DNA from: Filosporella fistucella
Taxonomy: Eukaryota; Ascomycota; Leotiomycetes; Helotiales
Direction of reading: 5' to 3'
Assembly (NCBI GenBank): GCA_030077755.1
Contig: JAQJZZ010000013.1
Location: 558,001 to 622,000, forward strand
DNA length: 64,000 bases
Of the stretch, positions 47,193 through 59,436 are shown piece by piece; position 1 is the first letter of the stretch, and every line of letters begins with the position of its first letter. Position numbers and translations under genes: made by a program. Below the pieces are notes generated by a model. The model had not been told where the DNA came from and made no database searches. It saw only the letters and a program-made list of their open reading frames with translations.

Positions 47193-49224
47193 TCAAACAC
47201 ACTCTTCTCCTGCTTTGCCGTCAGATCTCTCGCCCTCCTCCACTTTATTCTCTCTGATTTCATCCCTGACCCCGTTCTTTCTATCCTCATCATCTTCTGG
47301 AGTTCCATCTTTACATGCCCACTCATCAACAAACCTCAATGTCTCCCTACCCCAAATTCTGTTCATCACAAGCAATCGGGCCGGTACCAGTGCAATAACT
47401 ATCACAGGAAATGCGGGTGCTGCAACCGTCAAGGTGACGTAAAAAATAATTCCTGTCATTGCAATCTGTAGGGCCGTGTATCCATGAACTCCCCAATAAT
47501 TCTTGACGCCTTTCGGGAGAGGCGGGAGTTCAGAGGGTGGCGTGAGCATGTGAAAGAATCGGAACAGAATTGGATTGACGGCAAGCGATTGTTCTCCCAT
47601 GAAAAGGAATAGACCGGCCAAAACGGATGTTGGAGTCAATCCAAGAACGTGTTGAAAAGGTGGCGAGATGAAAACGAGTATTCCTCCTGCTTGGAGGAAG
47701 TGTGACCAGCGTTGCTCATGAACTACATCGTGTTCTTTATACTTAATGATCCGTTCTCCAGTTTCGTCGTCAATAATCAGCGATTCCTCTTTAATTGTAT
47801 GCATCAGTGACTCCGAATGTAAAGGTGCTTGAGGCAGAAGCCCATTTGCGGGAGGTATTCCAAGGATTCCACAAATGGCAGTGGTGGTTCCTAGGAGAAC
47901 GATATCCCACGCGAATCCGCCGGGTTTCTTGGTACCATAGCGATCGAGCGTGCAGATGATACTGCTGATTTCGTGATCAAAATAAAAGAGAATAGTTATG
48001 ATGGCTCCTGGAATTATCGAAAGAAATATCCATTCTACAGGTAGTTCCCAGAATCTGACAAAGAAAACGCTTCGATTCGGATCCGAAGGTCGAAATGATG
48101 TTTGAACAGCAAAGTGTCTGTTTATCAAGAGCTGCCAGCTCTCCGATGTTAGGCATGCCGATGAAGAGGATGATTGATATCGCGGCTGCATATTCTGACA
48201 ATCCCATGCGAACATATCGATGGAAGAGTGGTTTCCATGAGTTGGCTGTGGAAAGGAATACTGCCAGAAGGAAAGTTCCTATTGCACCTATAACAGAATA
48301 CAAGAAAGAGGCGAATGATACAGCCTCATGATTGCGTTGCAATTCTTGAACCGCTTTATGGAAATAGATAACGCTATTCAAGAGTGAGAATATATCTGCA
48401 CTAAATGTTGTAACGTATTGCATAGTCCAGTCGTGCGCATTGAAGATTGCCAGTAGATAATGCATCCACCCAACATGGATTAAAGACCATGCCATGAGCG
48501 CCAGGAAATCAACCTAAACATATCAGAGGCTATTGCCATCATTGATGGTCAACTTACATGAAATGAGCTTTCACATAGCTCATATATATTTTCAGCTAGG
48601 ACAGCAAATGGCCCCGTAACCCCGAGAATGGTCAATGGCTGTATCGAGAGGCTAGACAATGTCAATCATACACCGAGGAAAGGATTTCCTCGCTCACATT
48701 GAGAATATAATTCCGCACAACCCCGTGCTAAATACAACTTCAATCGTGCCCCACGTCTTTCCAGTCAAGACGTACAAATCACTCGCGAAGGTAATACCGG
48801 GCAGTATGTTCGTGAAGAAGACATACACCGCACTTGCAAAGACTAATTGATTGAACAGCTTCCAGTCCGAGATGTATCTTCGCCTAATGTTCCTGATATC
48901 CTGCCTAAGTAGCCGGAATGGTCGTAATTTACCACCGGGCCCAAAATGTCTTTTCAAGGTCGTTCTGACAAATCTTTTGGACCTGGTCCCCATAGAATTA
49001 TACCGTGCTTCAGATCCAGCATGGAAACCACGTTCAAAATCTGTGGGTGCTATTCCAATTCTATCCAGGTCAGTATTCGAGTCTGTAACGGCATTTTCCT
49101 CTTGGCTCCCTTTTCCTGCTAAGCCAGAAGATGAAGAGCTGCCTGACGTGGGATTCATGGTGGAAGGCGATTTGATATCAGGAGAGGTAATCTTCTCGTT
49201 AGGTTCTGATTCATTCTGAACCAT
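47193..49224 (-). pseudogene. BOR1: Anion/boron transporter (SLC4, BOR1-like) with a one-base frameshift
   Basis: Exons (minus strand): 48698-49224, 48558-48651, 47193-48513. The N-terminus is hydrophilic, then multiple membrane spans follow with SLC4/Bor1 blocks such as GITFASDLYVLTGKTWGTIE, ILGVTGPFAVLAENIYELCE, LSEYAAAISIILFIGMPNIG, FWELPVEWIFLSIIPGAIIT, KKPGGFAWDIVLLG and GIPPANGLLPQAPLHSESL. The family exports borate or exchanges bicarbonate at the plasma or vacuolar membrane. Exon 3 is 1,321 nt, one more than a multiple of three. The frame shifts between LAALDKQTL and VQTSFRPSDPNR at about 48,111-48,113, where an extra T (minus strand) sits in a TTT run. There is no intron that would repair it, because conserved sequence is continuous on both sides. 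It is either a pseudogene/null allele or a base-calling error; without the extra base it would encode 646 residues. Confidence 0.82.
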
Positions 49225-49898
49225 ATTGGCTGCCTCGCTATTTTGATCCGGGAATGAAAATCATTTCGTACGCTCCCGGTGGGTCTGAACGCCATATATT
49301 CTCATTGAAATAGAAAAAAAGATAGCCGGCCATGAAATGGTAGCAAGAAACTCTTGGCCACTTGGGTGACGAGTCGCTGTCGCTGCTACGCCACGTGCTG
49401 AACACTTAGTTGGCGCCGAGCTTCTTGTCGTGGGTAGGCTTGCCGGTCTGGAATTGGACGAGGAGGGCAACATATCTCTGCGTATGCGACAAATCAATCA
49501 TAAAACATCTCCAATTGCATGTGCGAGTTGGTTGACATTGCTTTGCATGTAGAAGGAGGAGTCATATCTTAGAAGCATATTGTATTTTATCTCACATAAC
49601 TTGATCGCAAAACGGAAGAAAGAAAATGTTCGGACGAAATGTGAAGCTCACAGGATGTCAAAATGCACGAGGCAACTCGGCAGAACCTCGTCAGTGGCGT
49701 TCATAGCCTTCCATACCAGCTAACCATTCCTGATTGGTCCAGATATCGCTTGTCAACAACCTCAAAATTTCCCAGCTCAGCCTCGCATTCCCCCTTCACA
49801 GCAATATACTAGTATTCTACGATCAATTGCTTCATGTCTCAGCAACGACTTCGGAATACAATGGCATATCGGTAGCACTACAAAAACAGCCACTAGAA
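49225..49898. promoter_or_regulatory. Divergent promoter region of the BOR1-like gene and MTG1
   Basis: 674 bp separate the two start codons. CACGTG stands at 49392-49397, 168 bp upstream of the transporter start. The ORF running from 49734 into MTG1 begins with TTG and adds a non-conserved leader, so it is treated as 5' UTR. Confidence 0.45.
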
Positions 49899-50994
49899 AT
49901 GGCACAATTCATTCCACGAGCTGTATTCCCTTCTCAACTTTCGCTCCCTCGATCGTACTTCCTCGGTCATCATGCGTCTGGTCTCTCGAAAATGAAGACG
50001 ATGCTCTCGTCAATTGACCTTATCATCGAGTGTCGCGACTACCGAGTTCCACTTACTTCGCGGAATCCACTGTTCGAACAAACACTCGCAGGTCGGGAAC
50101 GACTTGTGATATATACTAAGAAGGATTTGGGGAGTAAGGAGAGACCATCAGACAAACACGTTAGTTCGATGTTGCTTGGGCACCAGGGAACTATGTTTTC
50201 TAATATTGCGTTACATACAGAGAGAACAAATCATTCGAATATGGCATGCTCCTCATCCCATTCTTTTCACCGACCACAAATCGAAACGCGACATTAAAAC
50301 CGTCCTCAATTTCGCTAAAGATCATGCTATGCATCGGCAATCCCTTTTAGGATCTCGAATCTTGGTCGTTGGCATGCCGAACGTGGGAAAATCATCCCTT
50401 TTGAACGCATTGCGAATGGCAGGCGTTCATAAAGCAAAGGCTGCCTTCACAGGTGCGCAACCGGGAGTAACACGAAAAATTGCAAGTGGAGTTAAGATAG
50501 TGGAAAAGGATGAAGAGAAAGGCACCGAAGGTGTCTATTTAGTTGATACGCCTGGAGTTTTTGTGCCCTTCGTTCCCGATGCCGAGGCGATGATGAAATT
50601 GGCTCTCGTCGGCAGTGTGAAGGATACCATAATCGCCCCAGTCACGCTCTGTGACTATCTTCTCTACCACATAAATAAACAGCAAGGGGGTCAGACTTGG
50701 TATCAGGAGTATTGCCAGCCGACAAATGATGTTGCAGAATTTTTAGACGGGGTTTGTAGAAAGACGGGACGATTAGGCAAGGGCGGAATCCCTGACCTGG
50801 ATGCTGCGGCTCTCTGGATCATTCAGAGGTGGAGACAGGGACATCTAGGGACATTTATCTTGGATGAGGTTGCAGAAGATGGACTGGAGAAGAAAATTAG
50901 GGAGGAGGTAGGATTGAGTGTCAGCCAGGCAAGAAAACAGGTGAAAGATGCCCAAAGGGCCAGAGCAAAAACTCGCTCCTCAGAAATATCATGA
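49899..50994 (+). CDS. MTG1: Mitochondrial ribosome-associated GTPase 1
   Basis: Two exons, 49899-50159 and 50221-50994, give 1,035 nt and 344 residues. Motif order is circularly permuted, as in the YlqF/YawG family: G4 (YTKKDLG, about residues 72-78) precedes G1 (GMPNVGKS, 138-145) and G3 (DTPG). The conserved start block FIPRAVFPSQLSLPRSYFLG and HHASGLSKMK are present. Mtg1 assists assembly of the large mitochondrial ribosomal subunit at the inner membrane. The intron (GTTAGT...ACATACAG) joins two frames; unspliced reading would break the protein before G1. ATG 49899 is the only in-frame ATG before the conserved block. Confidence 0.94.
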
Positions 50995-51510
50995 TTTTGA
51001 AAGAAGATTTTGCGCCCATTTGGGCCACAAACATATTAAACTCTCAAAAGGAAGAGATCTTCATTTCCCGCAGCATCTGAAGAATTTTGCTCGATGGATT
51101 CGCTCAACTGTATAGAACAAGCAGCCAGCATCTTCCATTTCCTTGTCATCGCTTCTCCTCTTTTCATTGAATCAAATCAATCATTCGATGATATGATAAA
51201 TCAAAACAAGTTTTACTCTCTAGTTGAGACCAAATTTCGAGAAGCCCAATGAGTCTCAAAGTCCATGCACTTCTAAATCAACATACGTATCCTAGCTAAG
51301 CTGAATGGCATTCCTTTGCTACCGCAATTTTACATTCCAAGGAGTGTCTTATCGAAGGGATGGCAGTGATGGAAAGGGCATTCCCTGGCACCCTTCTTAC
51401 CACTTACATCAAACCACCGAGTTGTTACTTTTTGGCAAACACCAACCTCGATCTCATCACGTTGGATTTTGTATCAGAGTCGTGGTGAAGGCATCACAAC
51501 GACGGCTTCG
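50995..51510. other. Intergenic: promoter of the WSC/hevein-like gene
   Basis: No gene was recognised. An ORF at 51305-51529 overlaps the next start and has no features. Confidence 0.4.
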
Positions 51511-54500
51511 ATGCTTCCTCGATACTTAGCAGGCCTTTTGGCTTGGACAACCATTGCTTCATGTCAAGGAGGATCTTACGGATTCACATTAAGTGGCCTC
51601 AGCGCCTGCCCCAATACACTCAATGGCAGCCAGTCGGTCTATTATGGCTGCTTCAACGTGGGTTTCGAAAACACCACCACATCCTCGGCTTTCGCAATTA
51701 CCAATGGAAGTACATTCATTACACCCGGAAGTGGTGCGAATATAATGCCGTTCATAATCGCCGAGTCGGGCAAAAACTCGATGCCTGGCTACATTATCAA
51801 CAGCTCGACCTGGACAAGCTCCGTCATTCCTGCAAATTGTACAGTTGCCTGTCGTGGCCACGGCTTCAAGTATGCAATGTTCACTCTTGGAAGCTGCGGC
51901 TGCTCAACCTATGTACCTTCCACCATTTCAAGATTCGTCAATGCTCTCGGCAATGAAGATTTTCTATATGATGCCATCCAAGGAGCCTGCACTAGTTACA
52001 CCGCTACGAACTCCTTTGGTCTCACCAATTGCCAAGGTGATACCTTCCAAAGAACCTGTGGATGGGTTTCTAAGACTACCTATTATGGTGGACTTTACCC
52101 TAACGGTCTAATCGGCGTGCCCTTCTTCTTTGATACAACATTTGCAGCTGATAGCACGCTGAGCGCTTCTACCGAAGCCACGAAGTATGGCTACCTGGGA
52201 TGTTTCATACTGGCATCACTGACTACCTCCTTCCAACCGCAAGGATTCACCAACACCTTTACAGTTGCTAGTGACTGTTATCTTTTCTGCGCCAGGTACA
52301 ACATGCCATACGCCGGGATGTCTTATAATGGGGCTAAGTATGGCTTCCTTCGCCCTAATTGAGGATCTTTCTGACTGGAGAAATAGTTCCATTCAATGCA
52401 CGTGTGGTGCAGAATTTTCCCCTGGCAGTTATCAATATCTTCCAGATTCAGCAAAATGCGCTTACGATTGCTCGACCGGTGCACAGTAAGTCCTGCCTCC
52501 CCCTTGATTATGTAAAGTGATTGGCTAATATTGGGAAGGACATGCAACGTTGGAGGTGGATGCTGTGGCAATGGTATCTACTACACCGTTTATCGAAACA
52601 TAAATCTTCTAGGATGTTATGAGCCACCTATCCCGGGGATTTCCCTCGTAGGGACAGCGACTTACCCCGCAGCTTGCTATAGCACACCCATTCCAGCTAC
52701 TACCACAGTCGCTACCAAAGGGGCTGTTAATCTCACTACCACAAGGTATCCATTCACTACAGCGCCTCCCCAGTTTGATACGGGGATTTCGACGCCTTCG
52801 AAGAATTATGCGTATCTCGGCTGCCACTATCCTAATTCTATAGTTCTTGGTGTTACCAACGCAAGTTGGACTAATTCCGCCTACTTTTTGAATCCACCAA
52901 GATGTGGTCTGTTTTGTAGCACTGCAAACACTGGCGGCACGCCTTATAATTATTTCGCTGTTGCCGGCCCACCGACAGCTGCGGGCGCGTAGGTTTATCG
53001 CGGATGCTTGATGAGATACATAGGCTAACGCTCCATAGGACATGCTTTTGTGGAAATAGTTTATCAAACACTCTACAACTCCCCTTCTACAACTGTTCGA
53101 TAGTATGTCGCGGTCCCCGCGCAACCAACAATTACCTATGTGGCGGTGGATGGTATGAACAGGCAGTGTACGGCCCGCCTGCGGACGTGGCTGGTCTTTC
53201 ACAAACACCCTCTTACGCGACATGGGCGTCATCATGGTCATGTATCAGTACCACTGCGGTGACATCAACAACATTATCATCCAGCTCTTCATCCTCATCT
53301 TCATCATCAATAATATCCTCGACCATCTACACCCTGTCCAGTAGCTCTTCGTCTAGCCTCAAGCCGTCCAGTAGCTCGTACAGTTCTTACTCCTCCGTTA
53401 TATCCACTAAAGTATCCTCAAGCTCAGCAACATCCTCAAGTGCAGTTCCAACGGTGTCCATCTCAACAGATGGGCACTGTGGTCTGGCTTACATGGAGAC
53501 TTGTCAAGGCAGCATCTATGGAAACAGTTGTGCCGCAAATGGAACCTGCGGGTATTCAGGAGATCCTGCCTTCTCTGGGCCAGGTTGCCAGCCTGCATAC
53601 GGTTCTTGTTTGAGAACTAGTACTGATGGATTGTGTGGCTTGGCAGCCATGGAGACTTGCACAAACTCGACATTCGGAGAATCTTGCGCTGCAAACGGGA
53701 CCTGTGGACCTACAACTAATCCTAACTTCTCGGCTCCTCCTGGCTGCCAGACCGGCTTTGGGTCTTGTCTCAAAGTATCCACAGACGGCGCTTGTGGTTT
53801 AGCAGCTCTCGAGATCTGTCAGGGCAGTGTATACGGCAATTCTTGTAATTCTGCGAACCAGTGTGGTCCCACAACGAACTCTTCATTCTCAGCTCCACCA
53901 GGCTGTCAGAGTGCTTATGGCTCATGTCTCAAAGTATCCACCGACGGTGCCTGCGGTTTTGCTGCTCTCGAAACCTGCCAAGGGAGCGCGTATGGTAATT
54001 CTTGTAATTCTGCGAACCAGTGTGGTCCCACAACGAACTCTTCATTCTCAGCTCCACCAGGCTGTCAGAGTGCTTATGGCTCGTGTCTTACGGTCTCTAC
54101 AGACGGTGCTTGCGGTCTAGCAGCTTTAGAAACCTGTCAAGGAAGTGCGTACGGCAATTCCTGTAATTCTGCAAACCTGTGTGGCCCTACTGCCAATTCT
54201 TCATTCTCGGCTCCTCCTGGCTGTCAAAGTGCATACGGAACATGTTTGACGGTGTCGACGGATGGTCTCTGCGGCTTAGCAGCGTTGGAAACTTGCCTTG
54301 GCAGTGCATATGGTGATTCGTGCTCAGCATCCGGTCACTGTGGCCCAATAACAAACTCATCGTTCTCAGCACCTCCTGGCTGCCAAAGTACATACGGAAC
54401 GTGCTTGACAGTCAGTACCGATGGAATATGTGGTTCTGCAGCGGGAGAGACTTGTCAAGGCAGTAGTTATGGCAACTCCTGCGGTCCTGGAAACACCTGC

Positions 54501-57500
54501 GGGCCGACTTCTAACTCCTCCTTTTCTGCACCACCAGGCTGTCAAAGCACTTACGGAACGTGTTTGACTGTCAGTATTGATGGAAATTGTGGCCTTGCAG
54601 CATTAGAAACCTGCCAGGGTAGTGCATTTGGAACATCTTGTGCGGCTAATAATACCTGTGGTTCATCATCAGGATATTATGGTTCCGGTTGTCAGGCTGA
54701 CTTTGGTCAATGTCTGAAGATATCTACTGACGGCCTTTGTGGCTTGTCTGCTCTCGAGACATGTCAAGGCAGTAGCTATGGACAGAGCTGTGCTAGCAAT
54801 AATACTTGTGTTTCTGATGCACAATACTACGGTCCGGGCTGCCAGCCTGACTTTGGTACTTGTCCCGCAGCGCCTTCGAGCATATCTTATTTCTCGAGTA
54901 CCTTCCAGGCATCTTCATCCTCTTTATATGCCTCGTCATCAATTATCGTCGCATCGTCGATTGGATCATCGTCAATTGCAACATCGAATTTGGCTTCTTC
55001 GAGTTCGTCCGAAATCTCAAGTTTTGTACCCAGTTCCTCAGTTGGCCAGCCATCAAGTCAAGCTTCGTCAGTAGATTCCTCATCAGTCTTCCAACCATCA
55101 AGTCAGGCTTCCTCGGTGGATTCCTCATCAGCGTTCCAACCGTCGAGTCCAGCTTCGTCAGTAGACTCCACGTCCGCTTTCCAACCGTCAAGTCAGGCCT
55201 CGTCAGAAGATATCTCTACGGCTTCCCAGCCATCAAATCAAGCATCGACAATAGATCCCTCCTCGACCTTTGCGGTAAGCTCGGCAGTCCAGTCTACAGC
55301 ATCTGCAGTCCCAAGTGGCAGTATCAGCACAGATGGTGTTTGTGGGAGTAACGGCAAAACGTGCACTGGTAGTGGTTTTGGAACTTCATGTTCCGCATCA
55401 AATCAATGTGGCTCAACACCATCTTTCTATGGTACAGGATGTCAACCGTTATATGGCACTTGTTCGACTGTCTCTGTTGATGGCAATTGTGGCAATGGAG
55501 TCACCTGTACTGGCAGCGGATTGGGCACGTCATGTTCTGCTAATGATACGTGTGGTAGCACACCTGCGTTCTATGGGACAGGCTGTCAACCATTGTATGG
55601 AAATTGCTCCACAGTCTCAGTGGACGGGAACTGTGGTAATGGGGTGACTTGCACAGGCAGTACATTTGGTTCATCTTGTTCCGGTAGCGATACCTGTGGA
55701 AGCTCGCCTCCATTTTATGGAACAGGATGTCAACCGCTATATGGCAATTGTTCTACAATATCCATCGATGGTGGCTGTGGCAATGGAGTTACATGTACAA
55801 GGAGTCTCTATGGACCAGCTTGCTCTGCAGCAGGTGAATGTGGATCAGGGTCGCCATATACGGACCCTGGATGCCAACCACTATATGGAGATTGCTCAAC
55901 TGCCACATCCACAGCATCGTCTAGCGCGGTCTTACCATCTCCGACAACCTCAGCGGGTGACATGTATTATGAATTCTGGGGCTGTTACAACTCTGGAACT
56001 GACAACAGTGCATATCATCAATTTACTGAATATTGGAATGGCGGGAATCAGATCGATGTCAATAGATGCCTTCAATACTGTGAAGCCGGGGCTCCCCGTC
56101 ATGCGCCACCTTACACTCCTGCTCTCAACATCATATACAAATATGCCATACTCGAATTCCACGGCGATGTAAATGCGGATTGGTGTTATTGCACAAACTT
56201 CTTCCCGATTTACATAGGTGGTCCAGAACCAAACGACAAGTGCAATACTCTTTGTGCTGATGATCCAACAGAATACTGTGGTGGATACAATCCTGACAAT
56301 TCTACTTGGGCAACTTATGGTGGTCCCAATTTCGCTAATCTTTACGTCCTGAAAGCGAATGTTACTGTATCCAGTTCTGTGGCATCTAGCACAGCATTCG
56401 TGCAGGAATCCTCTTCCGTAACTGGTGCTGTCGTTTCGTCCACACACATGGGAATGGCACTTTCCTCCACAACTGCTGATTTAATTGGAGCATCTTCGTC
56501 AGTTCCTGGTGCACCACCATCGTCAACGTACGACAATGGCCTCATAGGTTCTTCTTCCGCTATGGCTGCGGTGCCATATTCAAGCATTGAGAATGCTGCA
56601 ATTTCTTCCGCAGTTGCAAGTCAGGCTGACTTATCCTCGATCATTGAATTTAGCGCAGATCAATCCTCGCCTGCTGCAAGCAATCCACCAGCAGTAGCAA
56701 GCTCAAGCATTGACACGCAAGTTCAGCTCTCTACCTCTGCGGTAGCATCAACCACTGCAGTAAATACCAACGCCCAGACAACAGGGGAATCGCTACCCTC
56801 CGCTACAGCCACAGGTTTCGGTCCAGTCCAGTCAAATGTACTCCTCTCGGTTATATTAGGTGGACACGCCAAACTCAAGAAACGTCAAGGAAACACTATG
56901 TATCTGGCTCCTGATTCCTCTATGGCCACGGCTCAATGCTCTTCATCTAACACTTTCACGTTGTCCAATGGACAGCTCTTCTCAGCCGCCAATGGTGAAT
57001 ATGTGTCTACAGATCCTGGCACAACTTGGCAACCATTTTTGGAAAGCCCTGTGATGGGTAGTATCAATACGGTGTTTAGAGTTGATGCTAATGGGTATCT
57101 CAGTTGGGATGATGCTAGCTTTACAGGTGGCACAGCGCTGTTCTGTCAGATGCCAAGTGGACAGGTCAATATCCTATTCAGAGGCCCAACTGATGTCGAC
57201 GTGACCTACCCAGTCTATCCTGCCACTTGCGTTGAAGTTTCCTTGAGATTATATGATGGTATGTCCTTGACCACTTTTAACGTTTTCATCATGTTGAGAT
57301 CAAAACAAAAACTGACTTATTGTAACAGCCACTCAATGCCCCGCCTCCCCAACTATCACCTCAAGCTCAATGGCCTCTGCCAGTGGAAATTTCTGTCCTA
57401 CATTCCCCGCATCCTGGAGTCCAACATCCGCGCCGAACGAACTCTGTCTCCCACAGACCGTATCATGGCAGGAGGGATGCACCACACTTCCTAATATGTT

Positions 57501-57528
57501 TGGGTGGAACATGACAACTTTGATGTGA
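51511..57528 (+). CDS. Large secreted WSC-domain protein with 13 hevein-like cysteine repeats
   Basis: Five exons, 51511-52337, 52387-52485, 52539-52988, 53039-57258 and 57329-57528, give 5,796 nt and 1,931 residues. A signal peptide (MLPRYLAGLLAWTTIASC) is followed by WSC-like modules (YLGCFILASLTTSFQ, NYAYLGCHYPNSIVLG, TCFCGNSLSNTLQ). Then come a Ser-rich stretch, nine repeats of 48-53 residues, a Ser-rich linker with five 16-residue units, and four more repeats. A canonical WSC domain follows (YYEFWGCYNSGTDNS, then YCGGYN), then a Ser/Thr stalk and a cysteine-containing C-terminal domain. A KKR site near 56,877 could be cut by Kex2. Each repeat follows DGxCG-TC-GxxC-CG-GCQ-YGxC: CBM18/hevein-like but with six rather than eight cysteines. 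WSC domains bind wall polysaccharide, so a cell-wall or extracellular-matrix role is likely. No C-terminal membrane span or clear GPI signal is seen. Confidence 0.88.
53463..54869 (+). repeat. Nine tandem hevein-like repeats (about 147-159 bp each)
   Basis: Units start near 53463, 53619, 53778, 53937, 54096, 54255, 54414, 54573 and 54723. Six consecutive units keep exactly 159 bp (53 residues). Units 3 and 4 share a stretch of about 85 identical bases (53838-53922 against 53997-54081), indicating recent duplication or gene conversion. Confidence 0.9.
55044..55250 (+). repeat. Five 48-bp tandem units in the Ser-rich linker
   Basis: The encoded unit is roughly QPSSQASSVDSSSxF, 16 residues, repeated five times with increasing divergence toward the end. 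It looks like an O-glycosylated spacer between the two repeat blocks. Confidence 0.8.
55326..55904 (+). repeat. Four further hevein-like repeats
   Basis: Units start at 55326, 55473, 55617 and 55761 and are 48-49 residues long. They are closer to classical CBM18 in spacing (GNGVTCTGSxxGxSC, then YGTGCQPLYGNC) but have the same six cysteines. Confidence 0.88.
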
Positions 57529-58136
57529 TCCTCGCCCCCGGTATATGACTGATTTGGCGAGGAATCTGAGGGCCTACAAATTAAAATTGCAAGTATACAT
57601 GTCTGATTGGGAGGGGGGGGGGAGACTTTTGATTCGGTGTGTGTGGTTTGGCGACCTTTTGCATACTCCCTACGCGAACTTTCGTAGTATTGAGATTGGG
57701 ATTCAGAGGATGTCAGGATAGGAAATGCATGCCAAATGGTTATTCATGCTGTTGTTTGGTTTCTTTTTGTGTATTGTACCAGATTTTAAATTAATGATGC
57801 GACGTTTCTCTTAAACTCGTTCATTCCCAAACTTCGATTTTGATTAACAATTTCCAATACTCAAGTGGCGCACAGGGAGACATGATCTTTGTAAGGTTCA
57901 GTCAACAATACAAGAAGCTTTTAGTGGAAATTCTGAGGGCGAATTCAGTCGCAAGAGCTTTGCTAGCGTTATAGTGAGTATAATACAATAATTGAAACAA
58001 TCAGAAACAGATTATTAAAATCACATACTTGACAAAACCTCTCGCAAGTGCGCTAAAGTTAACCTCAAGAAATAAAATAGAATCCCCAATCAGTTTCCCT
58101 CCCACTTTCCTTCGCTGTCATTCTAGTGATACGGCT
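57529..58136. other. Intergenic between converging genes
   Basis: No gene was recognised. An uninterrupted G run of about 11 bases occurs near 57,613. Confidence 0.4.
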
Positions 58137-59436
58137 CTAGGACGAACCCTTCGCCCCAGCACCACGAAGTGGCCACCCTTCTTCACTCCTAAAAACACAT
58201 CCACTTCTCTTCTTCTTCGCATCCACAGTCTTCGGCTCAGCGCTCTCTCCCTCCACATGTTCAACACTCAAATCCCCTTGTTTCAACGACGCACAAACTA
58301 GTTTCCCTCTCTCCGCCTCTGACACCCCTCCATGCGTTCTGGTAGATGTAGAAGCATCACTTGCACTTCTTCTATGCTGAGCGTTGTAGCCCGTACTAGT
58401 CTTATGATTGAACATATGATTGCGATCTTCCACTGTTTCTTTAGCGATGGTGGTGATCAGGGAAGCCATTGAGAGCTCGATGTTGAGTTTTATCATGTAG
58501 ACGACGGGGTGGAACTGTACGTAAACGAGTTGGTTGTGGAGAGACATGAGGAGGATGAGCATTAGCTTTTCAATTGGTCAGTGTGATGTCCTGATTTGGG
58601 CGAGAGAGCACGTACGTCCATGCTGACTGATAGGACCATGAGTCGTACATTGAAGCGGACCAGGGAGTCGTATTTGGTGAGGCCGTGGAAGCGAACTAGT
58701 CTGCACCTTACTACACGTGCGAAATAGTAGTTGAGGCCTGCGTCGACGAGGAGGATGAGGACTTTTGATGTACGATCCCAGTATTTGTTGATCGATACGA
58801 GGCTGGGCTGTTAGTAATGTTGCCAATTGAGAATTAAGGGTCACACTTACATTGGAATCGGAGGCGGAACGAGATGAGCTGGAATCCAGATAACAAAAAC
58901 CGCGATATTGATCAAGGTTCTATGGGAAGTCAATACCGATGCTGATTTATGTTCTTTTTATCCACTTACATCAAAATAGCTGTTCCCCACTGGCTAAAGT
59001 TAGCACATGAAGATTCTTTAAGCATGGAAATCTCACCTTGAGTTTTCGGACAAGGCATCGATTATCGACAACAACAGTAATACGATTGATGATAATTTGC
59101 ATCAAGAGCTGAACCTCAAAAACCCAGAAAAACAAGAGACTGAACAAAACTGGAATACTGTTTGTTGAGAAGTTAATTATTTCTGCATCAATTCGATCAT
59201 TTAATGGGGCAGACGAACCCAATAGCAATTCTCCCATCAAGCATCAACCAACCGGTAATCCCAATAGCAAGATTAGCAATGATCTCGCCCCATACCATGT
59301 ATATATAGACACTTCGAAGAGGTGAACGAACAGCTCGCGTCTGTTTGATGGCATTCCAGACACAGAGGAAGCCGAACCCGAGTGTGAAGCCCGCGGCTGC
59401 GGATGCCAACTTGAATTCAGTGAGTGTAGTCTCCAT
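58137..59436 (-). CDS. Multi-pass integral membrane protein of a fungal family
   Basis: Six exons (minus strand): 59219-59436, 59037-59157, 58970-58989, 58851-58919, 58616-58802, 58137-58565. Total 1,044 nt, 347 residues. About seven hydrophobic segments are visible, e.g. AAGFTLGFGFLCVWNAI, MVWGEIIANLAIGITGWLML, IPVLFSLLFFWVFEVQLLMQ and TLINIAVFVIWIPAHL. A cytosolic-type tail follows, rich in Ser, Lys and Glu. The blocks KWGTAILITLINIAVFVIWI and INKYWDRTSKVLILL-VDAGL are shared by many uncharacterised fungal membrane proteins. A 20-nt micro-exon (58970-58989) encodes WGTAIL. No enzymatic motif is seen; a receptor-like or sensor role is only a guess. Confidence 0.82.

Noticed and set aside
49734..49898. 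55-residue N-terminal extension of MTG1
   Set aside because: It begins with TTG and is not part of the conserved MTG1 start; the first ATG is at 49899.
50157..50225. Apparent frame change inside MTG1
   Set aside because: Explained by a canonical 61-nt intron (GTTAGT to ACATACAG) in phase 0.
54860..55351. 163-codon plus-strand ORF inside the WSC gene
   Set aside because: It is an out-of-frame reading of the Ser-rich tandem repeat of the real coding exon.
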